Source: an uncultured Chryseobacterium sp.
GTDB lineage: Bacteria; Bacteroidota; Bacteroidia; Flavobacteriales; Weeksellaceae
Direction of reading: 5' to 3'
Length of the DNA stretch: 64,000 nucleotides
Assembly: GCA_913778505.1 (NCBI GenBank)
Contig: CAJYWD010000010.1
Location: 1-64,000 of the forward strand
Positions 49,284 to 58,788 of this stretch are shown one piece after another. Made by a program: the position numbers and the translations under genes. The notes below the pieces were generated by a model. The model was not told where the DNA came from and did no database searches. It saw only the letters and a list, made by a program, of their open reading frames with translations. How positions within the stretch are numbered: the stretch's first letter is position 1; every line of letters begins with the position of its first letter.

Positions 49284-50135
49284 TCAAGAGTTATAAGCAT
49301 CTTCAATATCCCTGATGATGATTTTGTTCATCTTCATCATGGCGCCAAATGCTTTCCGAGCTTTTTCCACTTCGTGCGTATTGGTGAGTTCGACCAGCCT
49401 GTGCGGAACGATCTGCCAACTAAAGCCATATTTGTCCTTCAGCCATCCGCATCTGCTTTCTTCACCTTCGGCAGTCAGCCGGTTCCAGTAATAGTCGGTT
49501 TCTTCCTGGTCTCTGGTCATGATGGTAATGGAAGTACCTTCAGAAAATTGGGCTTTATGGTCGTGCGAACTGTCCATCGCCATCATCACATAGTCATTGA
49601 TGACGAACCGGGCATGCGCCACATTACCGGCAGTATCGCCCTGGCCTTCGGTATATTCCATGATTCCTCCAACCTTGCTGTCCGGGAAAATATTGGTGTA
49701 ATAATCTATGGCTTCTTTACACTTGCCGTTATTTGCTCCCGTAAACATCATCACCGGCGAAAACTTCTGCCTATACGCTTCCGCAGTAAAGTAGATCTGC
49801 CAGGAAATGCTATATTGATCCTCTACCCAGGCATAGCAATCGCTCCACGGATACGAGTCCAGCGGCATCATCACCTTACCGTTTTCAGAAAGCGCCTTGT
49901 AATAGCTTTCCGCTTCTTCTCTGGATTGGCACATCATCATCAGGGACAGCGTGAGATTGGGCCGAAACATGGGTCCGCCATTCAGGAACATCAGGGTCTG
50001 ACCTTCTACCTCAATATTGTTGACCATGGGTGTTTCGCAGGATATTTTGGAGTTTCTGAAAATGGACGTGTAGAATTTTGCAGCCTCCGCACCGTTACGA
50101 TCGAACCAATAACAGGGAAATATGTTCTTGTTCAT
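49284..50135 (-). CDS. Double VOC (PhnB-like) family protein
   Basis: A 283-residue protein with two PhnB-like VOC modules in tandem: 'IFPCYWFDRNGAEAAKFYTSIF' (first) and 'VMMFTGANNGKCKEAIDYYTNIFPDS' (second), each closing with a 'W(S/Q)DCYAWVEDQYSISWQI' or 'GWLKDKYGFSWQIVP' segment. Such tandem proteins form a closed two-site fold in one chain. The reading frame continues to 50165, but I choose the ATG at 50135 that matches the family start. Function unknown. Confidence 0.88.
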   Translation of the reverse strand: MNKNIFPCYWFDRNGAEAAKFYTSIFRNSKISCETPMVNNIEVEGQTLMFLNGGPMFRPNLTLSLMMMCQSREEAESYYKALSENGKVMMPLDSYPWSDCYAWVEDQYSISWQIYFTAEAYRQKFSPVMMFTGANNGKCKEAIDYYTNIFPDSKVGGIMEYTEGQGDTAGNVAHARFVINDYVMMAMDSSHDHKAQFSEGTSITIMTRDQEETDYYWNRLTAEGEESRCGWLKDKYGFSWQIVPHRLVELTNTHEVEKARKAFGAMMKMNKIIIRDIEDAYNS

Positions 50136-50165
50136 GATAGTGTATGAATGTTGGTTGGTAATCAA

Positions 50166-50579
50166 TTAAACGCCTTCGCAATAGTTTCTGAAATTATCCA
50201 GAATAGCCTGCCAGCCTTGCTGCTGCATCTCCAAAGGATTTTGATCTTCCGGATCGAAGTTTTCCGTGACTCTGGTTTTAGTTTCCGCCAGCTTTTCAAA
50301 AATAACCTCAACATTACGGCCATCTTCCAAATGGTAACGGAGCAAGTCTCTGTCCCGCACCTCGTCATAAATGCCGATAAAGTCGAAACCGAAACTTCCG
50401 TCTTTGGACTGCATTCTGGCTTCCAGCTTTCCGCCTACACTTACATCATTTTTTGCTGAAGGACATTCCCAGCTTTCATGCGCAACGTTCCATTGCGTGA
50501 TGTCTTCAGGATTATTGAAAGTATTCCAGACCTGATCGATTGGCCTGTTGATTTCTACGGATACTGCGAGTTTTTTCAT
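50166..50579 (-). CDS. SRPBCC (AHSA1-like) domain protein
   Basis: A 137-residue START-like ligand-binding protein: 'VSVEINRPIDQVWNTFNNPEDITQWN', 'SVGGKLEARMQSKDGSFGFDFIGIYDEV' and 'DPEDQNPLEMQQQGWQAILDNFRNYCE', which is the pattern of Activator-of-Hsp90-like proteins in bacteria. It is the first gene of the VOC/SRPBCC cluster. The next gene overlaps or abuts depending on its start. Ligand unknown. Confidence 0.88.
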   Translation of the reverse strand: MKKLAVSVEINRPIDQVWNTFNNPEDITQWNVAHESWECPSAKNDVSVGGKLEARMQSKDGSFGFDFIGIYDEVRDRDLLRYHLEDGRNVEVIFEKLAETKTRVTENFDPEDQNPLEMQQQGWQAILDNFRNYCEGV

Positions 50580-50654
50580 TTGATTTCTTTTCTATCAAAG
50601 TTAAACCTTATTTTGTCAGGCGGGACTTGCCCTAAGACAGTTTTTATTGTCATC

Positions 50655-50683
50655 CAAAAAAAATCACTCTTTGCAGAGCGATT
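50655..50683 (-). terminator. Terminator after the DUF3108 gene
   Basis: On the minus strand AATCGCTCT pairs with AGAGTGATT (one G-U pair) around GCAA, and a run of eight T follows. Confidence 0.8.
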
Positions 50684-50692
50684 CATTATATT

Positions 50693-51460
50693 TTATTTTT
50701 TGAAACTTAGCGGATACTTGACGTTCGTATAACTGTCTATACTGGCCTTGAGCGATCCTACGGCCAACTCAGCCTTTATCAGTATCGGAACGCGGTTCTG
50801 GTCATTGGACACCCACATGGTGACTCCTTCTTTCTGTTTGAATACCCTTCCACTCATTACAGAAGGAATGATCTTAAGGCAATTGATCTTCCCGAATTTG
50901 GTAGAGATATTTTCTGCGCTTACTACTTTCAGCTGGAAAGGAAACAGCTCATCATCTACCCAAACGTTCATCCGGATTACACTTCCGACTTTCAGATTAT
51001 CTGCGGGAAGACTCCGGAGATAGTAAAAACAGGACATCATATCCTGAACATCACCAGGAACCTTTACGGTCTTTGCCGGTCTGTCGGTATGGATCTTATC
51101 GACAAAAACCAGCGAATTAGTATTAGGATTAAAAGTAGTTTGCAAATGCTGTCTGTAGCTGCCCTCCGCCACGTTTCTCACATAGAATAATGGTTCTTTT
51201 TTGGCATTGATATAACTTTCATAAACATCCTCTACTTTAAACAGGGCTTTGGCAGCACCACTCGTTTTCCCAGTGCCACGGACATAGAAAGCAGGCTGAC
51301 CGTTATATGAAGTTTTTGTAGTTGCCAATGTGGCATTACCTGCTGTGATGAAACCATAGTGAATCCTGTATCCCAGAACCTCTCCCGGATTGATATTGTC
51401 AAACTGGGCCGAGGCTCCCGTGCATAATAGGACTGCCAATAATAAAAAAATATGCTTCAT
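50693..51460 (-). CDS. DUF3108 domain exported protein
   Basis: A 255-residue protein with signal peptide 'MKHIFLLLAVLLCTGASAQ'. The mature part has the DUF3108 features 'GEVLGYRIHYGFITAGNATLA', 'VEDVYESYINAKKEPLFYVR' and 'KEGVTMWVSNDQNRVPILIKAEL'. The predicted fold is an outer-membrane-linked beta-structure related to LolA/LolB-like proteins, but function is unknown. It is monocistronic here, between terminators. Confidence 0.87.
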   Translation of the reverse strand: MKHIFLLLAVLLCTGASAQFDNINPGEVLGYRIHYGFITAGNATLATTKTSYNGQPAFYVRGTGKTSGAAKALFKVEDVYESYINAKKEPLFYVRNVAEGSYRQHLQTTFNPNTNSLVFVDKIHTDRPAKTVKVPGDVQDMMSCFYYLRSLPADNLKVGSVIRMNVWVDDELFPFQLKVVSAENISTKFGKINCLKIIPSVMSGRVFKQKEGVTMWVSNDQNRVPILIKAELAVGSLKASIDSYTNVKYPLSFKK

Positions 51461-51516
51461 TAATTAGATATATGAAAAAGATTTGACGCAAATAATTTGC
51501 CAAAAATAAAAAGTAA

Positions 51517-51540
51517 AACCTTCCGTTTCCGAAAGGTTGA
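51517..51540 (-). terminator. Terminator after glgC
   Basis: On the minus strand AACCTTTCG pairs with CGGAAGGTT (one U-G pair) around GAAA, and T-rich sequence follows. It ends the glgBAC transcript. Confidence 0.75.
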
Positions 51541-51550
51541 TTTTAGCATG

Positions 51551-52819
51551 TTACATGATGTTCGTTCCGTCCGGTATTACCGCATTTTTCTTAATAACCA
51601 CGATGCCATCTTTGATGGAATGTGTATCATAATCGCCGTCCGGATGATGCTTGCCACCGATAATTCTGACATTGTTACCAATAAAACAGTTTTTATCCAG
51701 GATGGCCCGGTCTATATAACAATATTTGCCAATGCCCATGTTTGTCTTACCCGACTCCTCATTATCCGCAACTTCCTGCACGGTCTGGTAATAGTCTGCG
51801 CCCATCACGTAGGAGTTGACGATGGTTGTACCGCGGTCTACGCGAGTTCTGTTACCGATGATACAGTTTTCAATTTTATCAGCAAGGATGATGCAGCCGT
51901 CTCCGAAAATCGTTTTGCTCACGTAGGAGCCATTAATCTTGGTTGGCGGGAGCATTCTTGCTCTGGTGTAGATAGGATTAGAACTGAAAAGATTGAATTG
52001 CGGAATATCCTGCGCCAAATCCAGATTGGCTTCATAAAAAGACTCGATGGTACCGATATCCGTCCAATATCCATCGTACTGATAGCTCAATACGCTTAGA
52101 TTCCCGATGGATGCCGGGATAAAGTCCTTACCGAAATCATCGCCCTCGTAATCTGCAAAAAGTTTCCTCAGAACATTCTTCGTAAAAACATAGATTCCCA
52201 TAGAAGCCAGATATTCTTTGCCCGCCGCCTTGCTTTCTTCGCTGGTCTCGGACTTCCAGTCTACCAGTTCTTCCAGGCTTGGTTTTTCTGTAAATGAGGT
52301 GATGTTACCCTGCTCATCAGATTTCATGATTCCGAAACCGGTTGCATCCTTGGCATTGACGGGAATGGTAGCAATGGTAATATCGCCGCCGTTTTCCTTA
52401 TGGTAATCGATCATCTTCTCGAAATCCATCTGATACAGTTGATCTCCCGAAAGGATCAGGATATACTCATATTCGTACTTATCCAGGTGCTTCATGGTCT
52501 GGCGAACAGCATCTGCCGTGCCCTGATACCAGTTTTCGTTCTCCACATTCTGCTCTGCAGCTAAAATGTCTACAAATCCTTTGCTGAAGATATCAAAATG
52601 ATAAGAATTCTTGATGTGCGAATTGAGGGAAGCTGAGTTGTACTGCGTCAGCACCAAGATCCTGTTCAGCCCGGAATTGAGACAGTTGGAAATCGGGATG
52701 TCTACCAGACGGTATTTCCCCGCGATCGGAACCGCCGGTTTGGACCTTGTATAAGTCAAGGGGAATAATCTGGTTCCTCTTCCACCTCCTAAAACTATGG
52801 AGATTACGCTCTCTTTCAT
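51551..52819 (-). CDS. glgC: Glucose-1-phosphate adenylyltransferase
   Basis: Makes ADP-glucose, the sugar donor for glycogen. The 422-residue protein has the nucleotide site 'VLGGGRGTRLFPLTYTRSKPAVPIAGKYRLVDIPISNCL', 'LSGDQLYQMD', 'TDIGTIESFYEANLDL' and a C-terminal left-handed beta-helix ('DNEESGKTNMGIGKYCYIDRAILDKNCFIGNNVRI'). It is the third gene of the glgB-glgA-glgC order on the minus strand, 117 bp after glgA, and is followed by a terminator. Confidence 0.96.
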   Translation of the reverse strand: MKESVISIVLGGGRGTRLFPLTYTRSKPAVPIAGKYRLVDIPISNCLNSGLNRILVLTQYNSASLNSHIKNSYHFDIFSKGFVDILAAEQNVENENWYQGTADAVRQTMKHLDKYEYEYILILSGDQLYQMDFEKMIDYHKENGGDITIATIPVNAKDATGFGIMKSDEQGNITSFTEKPSLEELVDWKSETSEESKAAGKEYLASMGIYVFTKNVLRKLFADYEGDDFGKDFIPASIGNLSVLSYQYDGYWTDIGTIESFYEANLDLAQDIPQFNLFSSNPIYTRARMLPPTKINGSYVSKTIFGDGCIILADKIENCIIGNRTRVDRGTTIVNSYVMGADYYQTVQEVADNEESGKTNMGIGKYCYIDRAILDKNCFIGNNVRIIGGKHHPDGDYDTHSIKDGIVVIKKNAVIPDGTNIM

Positions 52820-52936
52820 AAGTGTTTTGGTTATTTGTGAGTTTGTAAAGTTGCTTTCATAAAGTTAAGCATTGTTTTCAAATATTAAGCCAAGGGAAGG
52901 AAAATTTATCCCTCCACAATAAAAATATTTGAAATG

Positions 52937-54343
52937 TTAATAATGATACATGTCAAGATATTTCTGTGCAGAAGATTCCCACGAGAAATCGAATGACATA
53001 TTATTATAGATCAGGCCATGCATCAGCTCTTTCTGGCTGTAGATATGCAAAGCTCTCCTGATGGCATGCACTGCATCATCTGCTCCGGCGAATGTAAAAT
53101 TAAGACCTGCGCCGCCGGTGGATATATCCTGTACCGTATCTCGCAGTCCACCGGTGTACCGTACAATCGGGATGGTGCCGTAGCGCATGGAATACATCTG
53201 ATTCAGCCCGCAAGGCTCTACCCGGCTGGGCATGAGCAGAAAGTCTGCCGAGGCGTAGATCTGATGCGAGAGGTATTCCTTGTATCCCAAATCTACAGCA
53301 AAATTAACATTAAACCTGTGCTGAAGCTCTTTCATCCTGTTTTCAATATGCTGATTGCCGCTTCCGAGAACGATGATATTGAGCGAACCATTGGTTTCCT
53401 GAATGCTTTTTTCCACAATCTCCGGAAGCAGATCTGCGCCCTTCTCCCCTGCGAATCTGCCAATGAAACCGAATAATGGCAAATTAGGATTGAGACCATA
53501 CTCTGCACAGATCACCTTTTTGTTTTCCCATTTGCCTTCCTCTGCGTAATCCTTATTGTAATTAAACTTCAGCATATCGTCCGTTTCAGGATTCCATACT
53601 TCCGTGTCGATACCATTGATGATGCCGAACGCCTTCTGACGTTCCTGATTCATCAAAGATTCAAGACCCTGGAAGCTGTAAAACAGCTCTTCCAAATAGC
53701 CGCCGGACACCGCATTGAAGGCATTGGAAGTTTTGATCATGGCTGCCATGGGATTGATCCTGCCGTTCCAGTCCAGCAAACCCCATTTCCAACCGTCAAA
53801 GTGTGGGAGGAAGCTGGACATCTGCCAGTCCATGCTGCCCTGATACTCACCATTGTGAATAGTCCCGATGGTCTTGACGCCTTTCAGAAAACGGAATTCA
53901 TAGCAATTATCGATCATAAAAGGCACAAGTCCCGTATGATAATCGTGGCAATGCAGGATGTCCGGACGGATCTGCATCGCACTGAACCAATGCAGAACAC
54001 CATGCTGGAATGCAATGAACTGCTGACTCTCGTCCCAGTAGCCATAGACATTCTCCCTGTCCAGCAACCCCGGAATCCTGACCAGATACAGCTCGAAGCC
54101 GAGCACATTGCTCTTCTCCTTATACACCTGAACCTGGTACATGTGGAAAGACTGATGGATGAAACCATCAAAAACAATCTCGAAATCATGGTTGTAGAAA
54201 AAGGGCTTATTGTACCAAGGCATCACCACCTTGGCATTGAGTCCCATTTTATTCTGATATTTAGGCAATGCACCCACCACATCTGCCAGTCCACCGACTT
54301 TAGCTACAGGGTAACATTCCATAGAGAGGTGAAATATATTCAT
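52937..54343 (-). CDS. glgA: Glycogen synthase
   Basis: Bacterial GT5 synthase that uses ADP-glucose. The 468-residue protein begins 'IFHLSMECYPVAKVGGLADVVGALP', with the ADP-glucose-binding K-x-G-G-L, has 'GTIHNGEYQG' and, near the end, 'LLMPSRVEPCGLNQMYSMRYGTIPIVRYTGGLRDTV', which contains the conserved E of the E-x7-E motif. It lies 14 bp after glgB, which implies one transcript. No glycogen phosphorylase or debranching gene is in the window. Confidence 0.95.
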   Translation of the reverse strand: MNIFHLSMECYPVAKVGGLADVVGALPKYQNKMGLNAKVVMPWYNKPFFYNHDFEIVFDGFIHQSFHMYQVQVYKEKSNVLGFELYLVRIPGLLDRENVYGYWDESQQFIAFQHGVLHWFSAMQIRPDILHCHDYHTGLVPFMIDNCYEFRFLKGVKTIGTIHNGEYQGSMDWQMSSFLPHFDGWKWGLLDWNGRINPMAAMIKTSNAFNAVSGGYLEELFYSFQGLESLMNQERQKAFGIINGIDTEVWNPETDDMLKFNYNKDYAEEGKWENKKVICAEYGLNPNLPLFGFIGRFAGEKGADLLPEIVEKSIQETNGSLNIIVLGSGNQHIENRMKELQHRFNVNFAVDLGYKEYLSHQIYASADFLLMPSRVEPCGLNQMYSMRYGTIPIVRYTGGLRDTVQDISTGGAGLNFTFAGADDAVHAIRRALHIYSQKELMHGLIYNNMSFDFSWESSAQKYLDMYHY

Positions 54344-54357
54344 AGATATTTCTTAGT

Positions 54358-56304
54358 TTATTTTTTACGTTTTGAGGAAGCAGACACTGGCGCTTTCTTC
54401 CTGACTGTACTCTGTTTTAAGACAATTCCTGCCAAGGGCGGCAGCCGGATGATCATCGAATGAGGACGGTTGTTCCAGCCTTCTTCCAACCTTTGGGAAA
54501 TTACCGCTTCTACTCCGCTTCCGCTGTATTTTGCGTCGTCGGAATTGAGAATGACTTCCCAATCCGTATTTTCATTGATTCCTATCCGATAATCAAAGGA
54601 GCGCGGCGTGAGATTCAGCACGGTCATCAGGATTTCCTTGTCATTTTTGCTTTTTCTGAGGTAGACGAAAATAGAATTATCCCGGTCATCGCCATCGACC
54701 CATTCATAACCGTAGGGCGAGAACTGCAGCTCGTACAACGCCGGATGGGTTTTGTACAGCCCGTTCAGATCCTTCACAAATTCCTGCATATTTTTATGAA
54801 CAGGATATTGCAGGAGATGCCAGTCCAATGACGATTTGAAATTCCATTCCGTGGTCTGTGCAAACTCATCGCCCATGAACAGGAGTTTGGCTCCAGGATT
54901 CGTGAACATATAGACATACAGGGCACGCAGGTTGGCAAACTTCTGCCATTCGTCGCCCGGCATTTTATATATCAGACTGCTTTTTCCATGCACCACCTCA
55001 TCGTGAGACAAGGGCATCATATAATTTTCATTATACATATAAGTGCTGGTGAACGTGATTTTATGATGAACATGACTCCGGCTGATCGGGTCTTCCTTAA
55101 AATAATCCAGCGTATCGTGCATCCAGCCCATCATCCACTTCATCCCAAAGCCGATACCGTCTGCATACACCGGTTTGGTGAGTCCGGGAAAATCGGAACT
55201 TTCCTCTGCAATGGTCTGAACATCGGGAAACTCTTTGTACACGGCCACATTAAAATCCTGAAGAAACTGCCTGGCTTCCAGGTTGACATTACCACCATAG
55301 ATGTTTGGCTCCCACTCGCCCTCGTTTCTGGAATAATCCAGATGGAGCATGGACGTGACCGCATCTACACGCAGCCCATCGGCATGATAGCGGTCCAGCC
55401 AGAAAATTGCATTGGAGATCAAGAAAGATTTGACCTCAGGCCTTCCGTAATTGAAGATGTAGGATTTCCAATCCGGATGGAAGCCCTTTCTCGGATCCTC
55501 GTGCTCGTAAAGAAAAGAACCGTCGAACTGATGCAGGCCATTGGCATCACCCGGAAAATGCGAAGGCACCCAATCCAGAAACACACCGATATTGTTTTTG
55601 TGAAGTTCTGAGATCAAGTACATCAATTCCTGCGGCCCTCCGAACCTGGAAGTCGCCGCAAAAAATCCTGTAATCTGATAGCCCCAGCTGGGATCGTAGG
55701 GATATTCCATCACGGGCATCAGTTCCACATGGGTAAAATTCATTGTTTTAAGGTAAGGCACCAGGCGGTCTGCAATCTCGCCATAGCTGAGGAATCTTTC
55801 CGGGTTTCCCGGGTCCCGCATCCAGGATCCGAGATGCATCTCGTACACAGAAATCGGCGACTCCAGGCTGTTGTAGCGTGGCCGCTTCTGCATCCAATCT
55901 GCATCCTCCCACTCATACCACGTGGTACAAACGGTGGAGCCTGCCTGCAGGGCATTCTCGAAACAAAAACCGAAAGGGTCCGCCTTTTCCAGAAGGATGC
56001 CTTCTTTGGTCCTGATGCCGTATTTATACACTTCGCCAAAATCCAGTCCGGGAATGAAACCTTCCCAGATCCCTGACTGATCCCAGCGGCCGGCTAACTG
56101 ATGCGCAGAAGCATTCCAGCCATTAAAATTGCCCATCACGGAAACTTCTGTGGCAAATGGTGCCCAAACCGCAAAATACACCCCGGACACGCCATCGACC
56201 TCTACCTTATGAGAACCCAACTTTTCATAAAGTCTGGTATGCTTTCCCGTACGGAAAAGATAAATATCGAATTCTGAAAATAACGAGTGCGGCTGAACGG
56301 TCAT
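54358..56304 (-). CDS. glgB: 1,4-alpha-glucan branching enzyme
   Basis: Introduces alpha-1,6 branches into glycogen. The 648-residue GH13 enzyme has the N-terminal CBM48-like domain ('SGVYFAVWAPFATEVSVMGNFNGW'), and the catalytic barrel with nucleophile region 'GLRVDAVTSMLHLDY', acid/base 'VQTIAEESSDFPG' and 'PLSHDEVVHGK'. A charged C-terminal tail (KRKK) is unusual but short. It is the first gene of the operon; a weak TATCTTGG element lies upstream on the minus strand. Confidence 0.95.
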   Translation of the reverse strand: MTVQPHSLFSEFDIYLFRTGKHTRLYEKLGSHKVEVDGVSGVYFAVWAPFATEVSVMGNFNGWNASAHQLAGRWDQSGIWEGFIPGLDFGEVYKYGIRTKEGILLEKADPFGFCFENALQAGSTVCTTWYEWEDADWMQKRPRYNSLESPISVYEMHLGSWMRDPGNPERFLSYGEIADRLVPYLKTMNFTHVELMPVMEYPYDPSWGYQITGFFAATSRFGGPQELMYLISELHKNNIGVFLDWVPSHFPGDANGLHQFDGSFLYEHEDPRKGFHPDWKSYIFNYGRPEVKSFLISNAIFWLDRYHADGLRVDAVTSMLHLDYSRNEGEWEPNIYGGNVNLEARQFLQDFNVAVYKEFPDVQTIAEESSDFPGLTKPVYADGIGFGMKWMMGWMHDTLDYFKEDPISRSHVHHKITFTSTYMYNENYMMPLSHDEVVHGKSSLIYKMPGDEWQKFANLRALYVYMFTNPGAKLLFMGDEFAQTTEWNFKSSLDWHLLQYPVHKNMQEFVKDLNGLYKTHPALYELQFSPYGYEWVDGDDRDNSIFVYLRKSKNDKEILMTVLNLTPRSFDYRIGINENTDWEVILNSDDAKYSGSGVEAVISQRLEEGWNNRPHSMIIRLPPLAGIVLKQSTVRKKAPVSASSKRKK

Positions 56305-56527
56305 GCGTGATTTTTGAGGTTGAGGCTTTTTAGAACTGAGCTGTTGGTAGCAATTATAATACCCTTACCAAGATAAAGAAATAAATTGATCCGCAGCAGT
56401 GCGATTTTGTTAATAAGTATTAAAGTTTTGGAGGTGGAAATTTTGTAGTCTTGCTAAGTAGCCGAAATCTCTTCTCGCTGCTCTAAAGGCCCAGGTTTCG
56501 GAGTACTAATAATTTATTTCAGGATTT

Positions 56528-57250
56528 TCAGTAATTGATTGATTTTGCGAAGAGGTAGGTGCCCGCTGTTTTTTCTGTTTTTGAGAGTTGTCTTCTGACA
56601 GAATCAAAGGTTATTATGGCAATGATCAATAACCACCTCGTGTCTGCGGGCGTGCTGAACTGCCATTCCCGGGCGTGCAATGTTTCTTTTTCCCTGATCT
56701 CCAGAGCCATGGCGGCGATTAATTCCGGACTCACAGCAGGCTGACCGAGGTCGGCACTGATGGCGTGGAAATTTATGTATATAAGGTTGCTGAAAGCCGG
56801 TGGTTTTATCTCTTTGCCCCATGACAAAGCAGGAATGGAGAGTTTGCAAACCTTTTCAGAATTAACATCCAGTTCGGGAAAGAAGTTGGTACAGCGCTCC
56901 CAAGTTTGTTTTGGATTAAAATCAAAACCAATTAATGCAGTAGGATCCTGAAACCGAGCAATCACTTTCCCCGAATCTCCTTCCTGCTGCATGACCGTCT
57001 TCCTGAGCCTTGCTACGTGCCTGGCCGCAAAATACTGCTGTGGAACCAGTCCAATACTGTCCTGAAGAAATAGCCTGAATTGCTTTTCCTGCCGGCTGAC
57101 CCATCCGAAGACTGCGGCAGCATCCCTGGTTTTCCTGGTTTGCTCTACCGATCCTGGCCTTGCGCGGACATAGGCGCGCTCGCCATCATTGATGAATACC
57201 AGATTGCCAATAGCACCGCTGAGGTTGCCATTTTTCTTTAACCTTGCCAT
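56528..57250 (-). CDS. Hypothetical protein, DUF6266-like
   Basis: A 240-residue protein. The opening 'MARLKKNGNLSGAIGNLVFINDGERAYVRARPG' resembles DUF6266 proteins, whose start is a Gly-rich 'GxxGKIGNVVG' segment, and it is followed by a helical and then a beta-rich part. The frame runs to 57295, but I choose 57250 because family members start at this Met. The function is unknown. It lies next to the recombinase in the accessory end of the window, separated by 198 bp. Confidence 0.6.
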   Translation of the reverse strand: MARLKKNGNLSGAIGNLVFINDGERAYVRARPGSVEQTRKTRDAAAVFGWVSRQEKQFRLFLQDSIGLVPQQYFAARHVARLRKTVMQQEGDSGKVIARFQDPTALIGFDFNPKQTWERCTNFFPELDVNSEKVCKLSIPALSWGKEIKPPAFSNLIYINFHAISADLGQPAVSPELIAAMALEIREKETLHAREWQFSTPADTRWLLIIAIITFDSVRRQLSKTEKTAGTYLFAKSINY

Positions 57251-57349
57251 TATTTTGTGTTTTTTATAGAGTTTGTAAAGGGTTTCTTCGCCCACGGTCT
57301 ATGCACCGTGCATTATAAAACCGATGCAGCTCCCATACAAATCTGATAG

Positions 57350-57393
57350 TCTATCGGACTTGTAACGGACTTGTAACGGAGTTGTATCGGATT
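57350..57393. repeat. 11-bp tandem repeat downstream of the recombinase
   Basis: Four head-to-tail units, TCTATCGGACT, TGTAACGGACT, TGTAACGGAGT and TGTATCGGATT, lie between the recombinase stop and the DUF6266-like gene. The regularity fits a protein-binding site or slippage product. Confidence 0.8.
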
Positions 57394-57448
57394 TAGCCTG
57401 GATGAATCACGTATGGTTTCTGAGTCGTAGAGGCATAAAGCTTAATCA

Positions 57449-58288
57449 TTATAAAAAGTCAAGCGGACTTGTCACTCTCGCCCTGCTTATATCTGTGATA
57501 TGAGTGTATATTTCGGTGGTCTTGATATTATTGTGTCCCAAGAGTTCTTTTATTACCCTAATGTCTGTCCCGTTTTCCAAAAGATGAGTGGCGTAAGAAT
57601 GGCGCAACGTATGAACGGATGCGGGAGAAATGACATCGGCTTTCCTGAGTGCATTTTTCAGAACCTGCTGCACACTTCGTTCTGAATATCTCTCACCCTC
57701 CTGCCCTTCAAATAGATAATTTACAGGCTTATAGGTTTTATAATAAGTCCTGAGAAGTTCCAATAGCACTGGAGACAGCATCACCACTCTATCTTTTTTA
57801 CCTTTTGCCTGGCGGATGAGGAGCACATTCTCCTGCGTTTTAATGTCCGTTATTTTAAGTTCCAGCACCTCGCTCAGCCTTAGGCCGCAGGAATAAATGG
57901 TGGTGAGGATGGCTTTATGTTTCAGGTTGTCCGTGGCATCCAATATTTTCTTTACCTCTTCTCTGGTAAGAAACTTTGGGAGTTTGTTTTCTTTTCTTTT
58001 TGGATAGAGATGTTTTAGATTGATGTTCCGCCGGAAAATCTCTTTGTAGAATTTTGTGATCGTTGCGATCATTGCTTTTTGGTAGGATTGCCCAACTTTC
58101 TTTTTCTCCACCAGCCAAATGATGAAATCTTCCAGCTGTTTCTGGGTGATATCCTCTGTTTTGAGCTTGGAAGAGACTTTTAGAAAATAAGTAAGGTGTG
58201 ATGCATAAGTTTTGATGCTGGTGTCTGCATAGCGTTGCATCCGAAGAATAGTGACAAACTGCTCTGTAAGGTTTTGATTAATCATCAT
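57449..58288 (-). CDS. Tyrosine recombinase, IntI/XerC-like
   Basis: A 279-residue site-specific recombinase. Catalytic residues are in place: Arg137 (CGLRLSEV), Lys164 (AKGKKDR), His226 and Arg229 (HTLRHS), His252 (LLGHNN) and the nucleophile Tyr261 (IYTHI). The C-terminus 'RARVTSPLDFL' resembles the VRSPLD ending of integron integrases. However, the IntI-specific insertion that precedes the HTLRH box in IntI1 is not visible. It is shorter than IntI (about 320-340). Its start faces the cassettes, as intI genes do. Confidence 0.9.
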   Translation of the reverse strand: MMINQNLTEQFVTILRMQRYADTSIKTYASHLTYFLKVSSKLKTEDITQKQLEDFIIWLVEKKKVGQSYQKAMIATITKFYKEIFRRNINLKHLYPKRKENKLPKFLTREEVKKILDATDNLKHKAILTTIYSCGLRLSEVLELKITDIKTQENVLLIRQAKGKKDRVVMLSPVLLELLRTYYKTYKPVNYLFEGQEGERYSERSVQQVLKNALRKADVISPASVHTLRHSYATHLLENGTDIRVIKELLGHNNIKTTEIYTHITDISRARVTSPLDFL

Positions 58289-58410
58289 TATTGCGTTTAT
58301 CCAAATTTAAAAAAAATAATCATATCATTTACAAATATTTATAAAATTTTCCAAAGAGGATAAGCGCAACTGGATATAGTTTGTATTGGCGCAATGCGTA
58401 TATTTGGGTG

Positions 58411-58420
58411 TTAGCGGTAA
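58411..58420 (+). other. attI-like cassette boundary (GTTAGCGGTA)
   Basis: GTTAGCGGTA begins cassette 1, about 120 bp from the recombinase start. It is an exact reverse complement of TACCGCTAAC (59509-59518), the start of the first attC-like site. The preceding 58289-58410 stretch is AT-rich and may include the integrase promoter and attI-type sites. Confidence 0.7.
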
Positions 58421-58466
58421 TTTTGCAGACCGACCATTCCACAATAAACTGATACACTTGAACAGA

Positions 58467-58769
58467 ATGACAACAACCAATAAATTGAAAATTCTTAAAA
58501 TAATTCAAATCGTTGTTTTAATTATTTTATTGCCTATTTTCCTGTTCTATTTGGGAATTGTTGTCCCTGAATATTTAGCTTGTGATAAATCAATGTTTGA
58601 AGGACAAAAAGGGGTTGATATTTGGGGTTCGGAAGTAGACTGTAGTGGTGAAAATCAGGCTTTTGGAGAAGCTTTTTTTCAATTGTTTTCTCTCATTATT
58701 AGCGGTTTTTTAGCAATACTACTTACTGTTCTTTTCTTAACCTATCGTATCAGAAAATCAATAAAATAA
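58467..58769 (+). CDS. Small membrane protein in cassette 1
   Basis: A 100-residue protein with two hydrophobic helices (about 12-32 'IIQIVVLIILLPIFLFYLG' and 72-92 'QLFSLIISGFLAILLTVLFL') and a short outside loop that contains two cysteines. The reading frame continues upstream of the cassette boundary, but the first Met inside the cassette is at 58467, which I use. No family is recognised. It lies 19 bp before the YARHG gene in the same cassette. Confidence 0.65.
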   Translation: MTTTNKLKILKIIQIVVLIILLPIFLFYLGIVVPEYLACDKSMFEGQKGVDIWGSEVDCSGENQAFGEAFFQLFSLIISGFLAILLTVLFLTYRIRKSIK

Positions 58770-58788
58770 TGAGATAAAAAAACTTAAA

